From positions 1-15,321 of the forward strand of contig WFUL01000110.1 in assembly GCA_015484985.1 (NCBI GenBank): a DNA stretch of 15,321 nt. The letters run 5' to 3'. Positions 7,123 to 12,633 of the stretch are shown one piece after another (position 1 is the stretch's first letter; every line of letters starts with the position of its first letter). The notes below the pieces were generated by a model. That model was given only the letters and a program-made list of their open reading frames with translations, was not told where the DNA came from and did no database searches. The translations under genes and the position numbers were made by a program. Source of the DNA: Anaerolineales bacterium (GTDB lineage Bacteria; Chloroflexota; Anaerolineae; Anaerolineales; DRMV01).

Positions 7123-7191
7123 AAAAACCCGCTTTCGGGCTTCCCGCGAAACGGATAAAAAATCCGTAAGAAAAACCGCCCGTTAGGGCGG
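7123..7191 (-). terminator. Tandem terminator-like hairpins reading on the minus strand
   Basis: On the minus strand CCGCCC-TAAC-GGGCGG (7191-7176) is followed by TTTTTC. Next comes a small AT-loop hairpin (7167-7151), then CCCG-AAAG-CGGG (7139-7128) followed by TTTTTC. The first and last have the form of intrinsic terminators for minus-strand transcription, yet no minus-strand gene is visible just upstream of them. On the plus strand none is followed by a T-run. Confidence 0.5.
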
Positions 7192-7209
7192 AATCCTCGC
7201 TTTCCTCTG

Positions 7210-7215
7210 TATAAT
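7210..7215 (+). promoter_or_regulatory. Candidate -10 box for the thioredoxin gene
   Basis: A perfect TATAAT. No convincing -35 hexamer lies 16-18 bases upstream, where the GC-rich hairpin ends. The start of transcription would be near 7222, with a leader of about 42 nt. Confidence 0.35.
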
Positions 7216-7263
7216 GAGGGCAGGTCGGGCTGAAGAATCTCATCGAGGAACGGAGTGGTCACC

Positions 7264-8100
7264 ATGATGGGCGTACCCGATATCATCGATGTCAACGAGA
7301 TGAATTTCGACCAGGAGGTCATCCAATACTCCCACCAGGTGCCGGTGGTGGTGGATTTTTGGGCACCCTGGTGCGGACCGTGCCGCATTTTGGGGCCTGT
7401 GCTGGAACATCTGGCTCGGGAAGCGCAGGGGGCTTTCCGGTTGGCCAAGGTCAACGTGGACGAGAACCCCAATCTGGCCATGCGGTACGGAGTGCGAGGC
7501 ATTCCCACTGTCAAGGCCTTCTATCAAGGACGGGTTGTGGATGAATTCGTGGGTGTCGTGCCCGAACAGCGCCTTCGGGACTTTCTGAGGAAACTGGCAC
7601 CCAGTCCTACGGATTTGGCGATGGAGAAAGGGTTGAGTCTGTTGGAAGCCTTTAACTGGCAAGGAGCGGAAGCCGTGTTTCGGGAAATCTTGTTGCAACG
7701 ACCGGAACTCACCCCAGCCCGCCTGGGCTTGGCCAAGGCTCTGCTCATGCAGGGGAAGGCTCGGGAAGCGCTGGAACTGCTGCAGGGCTTCCCGGCCAGC
7801 CGGGAGTTCACCGCGGCCCAGAACCTGCTGCCGCTGGCCGAGGCCCTGGTGTGGCTGGAAGAGCATCCCCAAGGGGAGACGGACGACTCCTTGGAGGCCA
7901 TGTACGTACGGGCCCTGGACCTCATCCGGCGGGGGAACATCGAAGCCGCCATGGACGGTCTGCTGGAAATTATGCGTCGGGATAAGCGTTATCGGGATGA
8001 CATGCCCCGGAAGTTGATGGTGGCGCTTTTCGAGATTCTGGGGCAGAATCATCCCCTCACCAAGCAGTACCGCCGGGAACTCAGCATGGTCCTCTTCTAA
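7264..8100 (+). CDS. Thioredoxin-TPR protein, YbbN/CnoX type
   Basis: A 278-aa two-part protein. Residues 1-110 form a thioredoxin domain with FWAPWCGPCR (32-41), so both redox cysteines are present, and the cis-proline loop GVRGIPTVKAF (77-87). Residues 115-278 are helical repeats of the tetratricopeptide type. They end in RDKRYRDDMPRKLMVALFE and HPLTKQYRRELSMVLF, the pattern seen in YbbN. Family members act as holdases or redox chaperones that protect proteins and pass them to GroEL/ES. The Escherichia coli YbbN lacks an active CXXC, so this one may also reduce or exchange disulfides. ATG at 7264 has GGAG nine bases upstream; ATG at 7267 and GTG at 7255 are alternatives. It appears monocistronic. 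Confidence 0.93.
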   Translation: MMGVPDIIDVNEMNFDQEVIQYSHQVPVVVDFWAPWCGPCRILGPVLEHLAREAQGAFRLAKVNVDENPNLAMRYGVRGIPTVKAFYQGRVVDEFVGVVPEQRLRDFLRKLAPSPTDLAMEKGLSLLEAFNWQGAEAVFREILLQRPELTPARLGLAKALLMQGKAREALELLQGFPASREFTAAQNLLPLAEALVWLEEHPQGETDDSLEAMYVRALDLIRRGNIEAAMDGLLEIMRRDKRYRDDMPRKLMVALFEILGQNHPLTKQYRRELSMVLF

Positions 8101-8128
8101 ACACGGCCAGGGCCCAGGACCAAAATTC

Positions 8129-8162
8129 GCCGACGGCTGTCGCATGATGGCCGTCGGCTTTT
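8129..8162 (+). terminator. Intrinsic terminator of the thioredoxin-TPR gene
   Basis: A perfect 9-bp stem, GCCGACGGC (8129-8137) with GCCGTCGGC (8150-8158), a 12-nt loop and then TTTT. It begins 29 bases after the stop codon. Confidence 0.85.
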
Positions 8163-8222
8163 ACCTGCGGTCCAGAGCAATGTGTGCTTTCACCAACCAC
8201 TGGGCTTTTTCCTAATTTTATC

Positions 8223-8267
8223 GAAATCGTGGTGTGGAGCGGCTGCGCCGCCCCACACCACGATTTC
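8223..8267. terminator. Long near-perfect hairpin between convergent genes
   Basis: The arms 8223-8243 and 8247-8267 pair over 21 bp around a 3-nt loop TGC. There is one A-C mismatch on the plus strand, which becomes a G-U pair on the minus strand. The arms end in AAAT/ATTT, and the plus strand continues T-rich (CTTTCTTCTTCC). It probably acts as a second or two-way terminator between the thioredoxin gene and the DUF554 gene. Confidence 0.7.
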
Positions 8268-8351
8268 TTTCTTCTTCCTGGGGTCCTGAACCCAATCAGA
8301 CCTATCGGTACAATCGTTTCGGCTCATGAGAGAGCTGATACTGAATTAGTA

Positions 8352-9041
8352 CTACCCACCAAAAAGGGCCACCAACAAAGGCGCGAACAGAAGGGCAGGG
8401 AGCCAGTTTCCCACCCGCAAGGGCTTGAGTTCCAACAAGCTGCTTACGGCCAAACCTGCCAGTAAGACCCCCCCTGCTGCGGTCAGTTCGGCCATCATGG
8501 CCTCGGTCACCCAGGGTTGTAGGGCCGCGGCGAACAGGGTCAGCCCCCCCTGATACACCAAAATGACCACCGTGGAGAAGAGCACGCCCACGCCCATGGT
8601 GGCGGCAAAGGCCAGGGCGGAAAAGCCGTCCATCATGGCCTTGGTGGCCAGAATCTGGTAATCCCCTGTGAGCCCATCCTGAAGGGAGCCGATAATGGTC
8701 ATGGGACCTACACAAAACAACAGGGAAGCCGCAAGAAAGCCCTCCACGAACCGGGACTCCTGAGCCGGTTGACGCCACCGACGTTCGAACCAGAACCCCA
8801 GGGAGGCCAAACGGTCTTCGATACGCAGGAATTCGCCCACCCCTCCTCCAAGGAGGAGTCCGCCCAATACGTACAGCGGATTCTGCGAGGCCAGGAACAT
8901 GCGCACGCCCAACAGTAAAGTGAACATACCGATGGCGTGAAAAATGGTGCTTCGTATACGGGAAGGGACCCGTTGCCCGAAGAACAACCCCACACCGCCC
9001 CCAACCAACACCGCGGCGATGTTGATCCAGGTTCCGGTCAT
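8352..9041 (-). CDS. DUF554 family membrane protein (YqgA-like)
   Basis: A 229-aa integral membrane protein with about seven hydrophobic segments. Hallmarks of DUF554 are GGGVGLFFGQRVP (14-26), the second glycine stretch GLLLGGGVGEFLRIED (61-76), CVGPMTIIGSLQDGLTGD (110-127) and ATKAMMDGFSA (132-142). The molecular function of the family is not established, although a transport role is often suspected. ATG at 9041 shares ATGA with the stop of the cobalamin adenosyltransferase gene. It is therefore translationally coupled to that gene and is the last gene of the operon. The upstream in-frame extension to 9116 lies inside the neighbouring gene and was not used. Confidence 0.92.
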   Translation of the reverse strand: MTGTWINIAAVLVGGGVGLFFGQRVPSRIRSTIFHAIGMFTLLLGVRMFLASQNPLYVLGGLLLGGGVGEFLRIEDRLASLGFWFERRWRQPAQESRFVEGFLAASLLFCVGPMTIIGSLQDGLTGDYQILATKAMMDGFSALAFAATMGVGVLFSTVVILVYQGGLTLFAAALQPWVTEAMMAELTAAGGVLLAGLAVSSLLELKPLRVGNWLPALLFAPLLVALFGG

Positions 9042-9607
9042 TCGGAGGCCTCCTCGTCGGCGAAGATGGGACCTTTGCCCGCGGCCTGCAGTTCCAGCAG
9101 TTCCAGGACGAAACACAGGGAGGAGAGGCGGTTCAGATAGCGGGCGCCCTCGGTGTTCCGGTAAAGGCCCAGACGCATGAGGGTGAAGACCCGACGTTCG
9201 GCCCGACGCACCACGGTGCGGGCCAGGGCCAGAAAGCCGCTGCTCAGGGTCTCTCCTGGAAGGATGAATTCCCGGATTTCGGGCAGTTGCGGGGCAAAAC
9301 GGTGGATTTGCTCTTCCAACCAGGCCACGGCCGCGAGGTCGATGCTGCGAAAGGCCTGGGCCTGCTCAGGCGTGGCGGCCACTTCGGCCATCAATCGGTA
9401 AAGGTCCCGCTGAACCCGCTCCAGAATGGCGGGGACATCCGGATGCTGGGCCGCGTGCCGGGCCAACCCCAGGACCGCAGAAGCCTCGTCCAAGGCGCCC
9501 AGGGCCTCGATTTGCGGATGGTCTTTGGGGACCCGACCTTCCCCCAGAAGCCCGGTCCAGCCTTCATCTCCGGTGGCGGTGTAGAAACGCGAAGGCTTGG
9601 CGGCCAT
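9038..9607 (-). CDS. pduO: PduO-type ATP:cob(I)alamin adenosyltransferase
   Basis: A 189-aa enzyme that transfers the adenosyl group of ATP to cob(I)alamin to make coenzyme B12. Motifs in order are YTATGDEGWTGLL (9-21, ATP binding), EALGALDEASAVLG (34-47), FILPGE (114-119), ARTVVRRAERRVF (129-141) and YLNRLSSLCFVL (157-168). The family commonly reads NRLSD here, so the Asp is replaced by Ser. I chose ATG at 9607 because GAGG lies seven bases upstream; an in-frame GTG at 9613 has the same GAGG one base away and is less likely. It starts 16 bases after the unknown 316-aa gene and overlaps DUF554 by four bases. No B12-dependent enzyme is in the window. Confidence 0.93.
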   Translation of the reverse strand: MAAKPSRFYTATGDEGWTGLLGEGRVPKDHPQIEALGALDEASAVLGLARHAAQHPDVPAILERVQRDLYRLMAEVAATPEQAQAFRSIDLAAVAWLEEQIHRFAPQLPEIREFILPGETLSSGFLALARTVVRRAERRVFTLMRLGLYRNTEGARYLNRLSSLCFVLELLELQAAGKGPIFADEEASE

Positions 9608-9623
9608 GGACACGCCTCAGCGT

Positions 9624-10574
9624 TCAGTCTCCCGAAACCGGTGAAGGGACTGGTTCTGGGTTAACCCGCAGGCCCTGGTGGGAGGATATCTGTTCCATCT
9701 CAATAGGAGCCTGGAACAACTGCGGGTCCCGGGACCACAGAATCCCCTGCCATGGCCAGGTGGATTGCGGAAGCACCACTTCCATGTGTTCATATCCGGC
9801 CAGAAGCAGGGCGGTATTCGGTGCTAAGTGTCGCAGACGTCCCACATCGTTCAAGACAGGAAGAATATCCGTGGCTACCGTCTGATAGTGTGCTTCCTGT
9901 ACCCATGGGCCCAACATCCAGAAACGCTTGAAGGAACGATAAGGGGACCAGGTCTCCCATTTCGCATATGTGTCGATAATCACGGGCCACATGGCATACA
10001 TCGGTCCTTCCTCGAGCCACATACCCAGGCTGACCCCGCCTTCCGAGTCCTCTTCCAGGAGATGGGGATTCACCCCAACAAGCAGGACGACCCAGTGCTT
10101 CGGGCCCTGTTCCCCTTCCCGCCGCCGACGACGGAACTCTTCCAGTACACGGGTCCAACCAGCCCGCCATATCCACTCAGGCTTGTCGCTCGCGCCGCCA
10201 CCATCGTAGTAGATGCCCAACCAGTAATCCGAGTCCCGTAAAGGGATTCCATAGGCATCGGGCGTCAGAGCAAGGAATGTCACCTGTCTGGGCGAGGAAG
10301 TGCGCATAAGGGATTCAATGCCGACTATAGCCATACGCAGGGCAGAGGTCACATGTTCTGCCCAATATTCAAAGCCGTAAACGCCTTTTTGAAGCAAACT
10401 CGTCCAGTAAGGGAAATCGTCGGTTCCGGCGGGCTGGCCAAAAAGCCAGGTGTAAGGAAGGAACGGGCCATATCGCTCAAGAATCTCTTCTACGGTTTCC
10501 GAAGCCGTACTCGGGTTCCCCCCTCGTCCCTCAACCACATACTCACTCCCTACCCCAAGGGCTTCGCCTTTCAT
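9624..10574 (-). CDS. Hypothetical Trp-rich protein, 316 aa
   Basis: I do not recognise this protein. It has no signal peptide or membrane segment, so it is probably cytoplasmic. It is acidic and unusually rich in Trp and Tyr, with clusters such as DSDYWLGIYYDGGG and GMWLEEGPMYAMW. A basic run (EEFRRRRREGEQG) precedes a hydrophobic strand-like HWVVLLVGVNPHLL, followed by acidic residues. ATG at 10574 is supported by GGAGG eight bases upstream; the frame stays open to 10793, but that part contains the leader hairpin and promoter. It is the first gene of an operon with PduO and DUF554. A role connected to cobalamin use or to the DUF554 protein is possible, but only context supports it. Confidence 0.82.
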   Translation of the reverse strand: MKGEALGVGSEYVVEGRGGNPSTASETVEEILERYGPFLPYTWLFGQPAGTDDFPYWTSLLQKGVYGFEYWAEHVTSALRMAIVGIESLMRTSSPRQVTFLALTPDAYGIPLRDSDYWLGIYYDGGGASDKPEWIWRAGWTRVLEEFRRRRREGEQGPKHWVVLLVGVNPHLLEEDSEGGVSLGMWLEEGPMYAMWPVIIDTYAKWETWSPYRSFKRFWMLGPWVQEAHYQTVATDILPVLNDVGRLRHLAPNTALLLAGYEHMEVVLPQSTWPWQGILWSRDPQLFQAPIEMEQISSHQGLRVNPEPVPSPVSGD

Positions 10575-10588
10575 GATGACTTCCTCCC

Positions 10589-10617
10589 GCGGGCCTTCAC
10601 CCATCCCACGAGCCCGC
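10589..10617 (-). promoter_or_regulatory. Leader hairpin next to the ribosome site of the 316-aa gene
   Basis: GCGGGC and GCCCGC form a 6-bp stem around a 17-nt loop. The stem ends at 10589, immediately before the GGGAGGAAG ribosome site on the minus-strand transcript. Folding could affect ribosome access. Confidence 0.45.
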
Positions 10618-10638
10618 TTGTCCTCAAGTTTCCCCCTC

Positions 10639-10675
10639 CTTCCTCCCAAACCAGTCCCACTGGTTTCGGAGGAAG
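10639..10675 (-). promoter_or_regulatory. 17-bp hairpin at the 5' end of the leader
   Basis: Arms 10639-10655 and 10659-10675 pair with a single mismatch around a 3-nt loop. The arm sequences are CTTCCTCC-type and GGAGGAAG-type. The hairpin begins about seven bases after the predicted transcription start and has no following T-run, so it looks like a leader structure and not a terminator. Confidence 0.6.
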
Positions 10676-10688
10676 AAGGGTACTGGAC

Positions 10689-10697
10689 AGTATACCA
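10689..10697 (-). promoter_or_regulatory. Extended -10 promoter of the 316-aa/PduO/DUF554 operon
   Basis: On the minus strand TGG (10697-10695) directly precedes TATACT (10694-10689), an extended -10 arrangement. No good -35 is seen. Transcription would begin near 10682, giving a leader of about 108 nt. Confidence 0.5.
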
Positions 10698-10834
10698 TAA
10701 GGACATTGGAAGAGCGTCCATAAAGCACCGACAGGTCTTTGCTCCTTCGAATCCGGAAGGCCATGAAACCTGGACGATGCCACCCAAAACCACCCCAGGA
10801 AATCCGTAAAAAATGCGAAATCATCCTCCAAAAG

Positions 10835-10867
10835 CAGCGGTGAGGGTGCTTGACACTCTCACCGCTG
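10835..10867. repeat. 14-bp inverted repeat spanning the -35 box of the tRNA promoter
   Basis: CAGCGGTGAGGGTG (10835-10848) pairs with 10854-10867, with one G-T pair and a 5-nt centre. The -35 hexamer lies across the centre and the start of the right arm. On the minus strand the hairpin is followed by CTTTTGG, so it could also be a weak minus-strand terminator. Confidence 0.6.
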
Positions 10868-10879
10868 GCTGTCTATAAT
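10850..10879 (+). promoter_or_regulatory. Promoter of tRNA-Gly
   Basis: A perfect TTGACA (10850-10855), an 18-nt spacer and a perfect TATAAT (10874-10879), ending 11 bases before the tRNA. It is the strongest promoter in the window. Confidence 0.85.
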
Positions 10880-10890
10880 AAAAGGCGCAA

Positions 10891-10962
10891 GCGGGCGTAG
10901 CCAAGTGGTAAGGCAGCGGCTTCCCAAGCCGCCATGCGCGGGTTCGAATCCCGTCGCCCGCT
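10891..10962 (+). tRNA. tRNA-Gly (anticodon CCC)
   Basis: The full cloverleaf can be drawn. The acceptor stem is GCGGGCG (10891-10897) with CGCCCGC (10955-10961). The D stem is GCC/GGC with a GTGGT-type loop. The anticodon stem is GCGGC/GCCGC with loop TTCCCAA (10921-10927), so the anticodon is CCC, reading GGG. The T arm is GCGGG-TTCGAAT-CCCGT. Discriminator base T at 10962 is the usual one for bacterial glycine tRNAs. The 3' CCA is not encoded, so it must be added after transcription. A T-rich run (TTTTTCTTTTTG) follows and probably ends transcription. Confidence 0.97.
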
Positions 10963-11220
10963 TTTTCTTTTTGAAAGCCCTCCCTTCTTTCTCCAGGCTG
11001 ACCAATTGATGACGGACGGTTTCACCACCCACCATCAATTGATTCCCCCATCTTGGCCCTGGACCCAGTCAGAACAATCCACGGTTGGCCAAGAGGGATT
11101 TGGCGTGTCCATCCAACCACCTGCCCCGCGCTTATGGGGAGAAGGGATACAGGACCTTGAGCAAAAACGTGGGTATGCGACCGACCCCAGGCCCCCTTGT
11201 GGGCCCACAAACGCGATGGC
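10963..11220. other. Gene-free gap between tRNA-Gly and the phosphoribosyltransferase gene
   Basis: No open frame here looks coding. It contains a T-rich tail after the tRNA and a perfect 9-bp inverted repeat, CAATTGATG (11003-11011) with CATCAATTG (11033-11041). It also holds a 14-bp perfect palindrome at 11197-11210. No convincing terminator for the minus-strand gene ending at 11221 was found. Confidence 0.6.
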
Positions 11221-11730
11221 CTACCCCATCCCCTTGGGGTATCCCAGGAGGACACGGTCCGGCCCACGGGAAATCTCCCATGGGTACACAATGTACGCAT
11301 CGGTAATGGCCGCATAGTAGTCCGGGCGGAGGGTCCCAAACAGATTCCGATAGGGGTTGAAATGGAGCACGCACGTATAGGGTTCACCACCCGCAGCGGC
11401 CACCCGGGCCCGCACCGCGGTCATGGTTCGCCCCGAACCCCACACATCATCCACAATCAACGTCTTCCGCCCCGACAACAAATGGTCCTCAGGGAACTGC
11501 AGGAATTTGGGCCAGGCGACCAACTTCGCCCGTTCCATTTCTAACTCCGCGGGAAAATCCACCGCCGCGGTCAGGATATGCAGAATGCCTAGCGCCTCCG
11601 CCAAAATGCCTCCCGGGACCAATCCACCCCGGGTGATGATGACCATGGCATCGAATTCCACATCAAACTGAGGAATCAGATGATCGATGAGTTTGTCCAC
11701 ATCTTCCCAGGTGAGCACTTCTCGCCTCAT
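11221..11730 (-). CDS. Phosphoribosyltransferase (PRTase type I, COG2236-like, possible hypoxanthine/xanthine type)
   Basis: A 169-aa type I phosphoribosyltransferase, the fold that joins a base to PRPP. The PRPP loop is LIVDDVWGSGRTM (91-103) and the pyrophosphate loop is TRGGLVPGG (33-41). The C-terminal RPDYYAAITDAYIVYPWE (135-152) resembles the end of archaeal-type hypoxanthine/xanthine phosphoribosyltransferases, where a Trp after this strand stacks on the purine. Substrate assignment is therefore tentative; purine salvage is the best guess. ATG at 11730 has GAGG nine bases upstream. It is divergently arranged with the nitroreductase gene, 173 bases apart. Confidence 0.88.
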   Translation of the reverse strand: MRREVLTWEDVDKLIDHLIPQFDVEFDAMVIITRGGLVPGGILAEALGILHILTAAVDFPAELEMERAKLVAWPKFLQFPEDHLLSGRKTLIVDDVWGSGRTMTAVRARVAAAGGEPYTCVLHFNPYRNLFGTLRPDYYAAITDAYIVYPWEISRGPDRVLLGYPKGMG

Positions 11731-11863
11731 CGGATGCTTCCTCGATAGGAAATCACGTTCTTTGCTGAGGAGCAGGAATAAACGCTCTCGTTACCGGAGC
11801 CCTCAAGCCGTAAAGCCCCGGTCCGACCGGTCGACCGTGGTACAAGTTGCCTACCGTCCCCAT

Positions 11864-11869
11864 TATACT
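11864..11869 (+). promoter_or_regulatory. Candidate -10 box for the nitroreductase gene
   Basis: TATACT, 34 bases before the ATG at 11904. No clear -35 hexamer lies at the proper distance. Confidence 0.3.
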
Positions 11870-11903
11870 TATGCCCAGGTCAATTGGACGAAGGTGTTTC
11901 GTT

Positions 11904-12530
11904 ATGAAGGACTCCCCTTCTCCCAGGGCGCGTTGGGCCCATCGCCTGCTTCGCAGCCGCCGCTCCATACGGCGCTTCCAGAACCGGCCTGTACCCCGAG
12001 CGGTCCTGGAACGTATCTTGCGAACGGCGCTCAGGGCTCCCTCGGCCCACAACCGACAACCCTGGCGTTTCGTACTGGTACAGTCTCCGGCACGCCGAGA
12101 AGCCCTCATTCGAGTGTTGCATCAGGCGTGGCAGCGGGACATGGAAAGGGACGGCCTGACCGAGGCCGAAATCCAAACGCGCTTGCACCGGTCCCGGGTA
12201 CGCCTGATGGCCGCCCCGGTGCTGCTCTGCCTCTGTCACGATACCCGCACCGAAGACCCGTACCCCGACCCGCGCCGACAGCAGGCGGAACGCCTCATGG
12301 GCGTCCAGAGTGTGGCTCTGGCCGGCCTCTACCTGCTTTTGGCTGCCCACGCGGAGGGGCTGGCGGGGGTATGGATGTGCGCGCCCTTGTTCGCGCCCGA
12401 GGCGGTGCGCCGTACCCTCGCGCTTCCATCATCCTGGGAGCCCCAGGCTTTTCTTCTCTTGGGGTATCCTGCGCAGCGCGCCCGGCCGAAATGCCTGCGC
12501 CCCCTTTCCCAGGTACTTCTCGAGCGATAG
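11904..12530 (+). CDS. Nitroreductase family protein (FMN-dependent)
   Basis: A 208-aa flavoprotein of the nitroreductase fold, which uses FMN and NAD(P)H, or in some relatives F420. RRSIRRF (19-25) is the FMN-phosphate motif. APSAHNRQPWRFVLV (45-59) and the C-terminal QAFLLLGYPAQ (191-201) are also characteristic. DPRRQQAERLMGVQSVALAGLYLLLAAHAEGLAGVWMCAPLF (given here as the segment from about residue 122 to 163) resembles by memory the nitroreductase domain of FbiB-type F420 proteins. The link to F420 is uncertain because no F420 genes are near. ATG at 11904 has GAAGG about nine bases upstream; the frame is open further upstream without a better site. It ends convergently with miaB. Confidence 0.9.
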   Translation: MKDSPSPRARWAHRLLRSRRSIRRFQNRPVPRAVLERILRTALRAPSAHNRQPWRFVLVQSPARREALIRVLHQAWQRDMERDGLTEAEIQTRLHRSRVRLMAAPVLLCLCHDTRTEDPYPDPRRQQAERLMGVQSVALAGLYLLLAAHAEGLAGVWMCAPLFAPEAVRRTLALPSSWEPQAFLLLGYPAQRARPKCLRPLSQVLLER

Positions 12531-12556
12531 AAGCCCGGCTGAAGTTCGGGCAAAAG

Positions 12557-12594
12557 AGAAGGTGGGTATCGGCTTTCGCCGCTGCCCACCTTCT
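12557..12594. terminator. Bidirectional terminator between nitroreductase and miaB
   Basis: The outer stem is AGAAGGTGGG (12557-12566) with CCCACCTTCT (12585-12594), and an inner stem CGGC/GCCG sits at 12570-12581. On the minus strand the tetraloop reads GAAA and is followed by CTTTTG. The plus strand is followed by TTCCCTTTCC. It sits between two converging genes. Confidence 0.8.
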
Positions 12595-12633
12595 TTCCCT
12601 TTCCTTTGGCTCCAAACCCCAAAAGTCCGAACG

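Noticed and set aside
6982..7158. A 58-codon frame starting in ATGA overlap with the small membrane gene, with AGGAGG just upstream
   Set aside because: The ribosome site is only one base from the ATG, third-position GC drops to about half, and the frame runs through the T-rich gap, the repeat element and the palindrome.
10575..10682. Cobalamin riboswitch in front of the PduO operon
   Set aside because: The leader is too short for a standard cobalamin riboswitch and no B12-box-like sequence was seen.
11197..11210. 14-bp palindrome TTGTGGGCCCACAA as terminator of the phosphoribosyltransferase gene
   Set aside because: It has no loop-forming centre of its own and no T-run follows on the minus strand.
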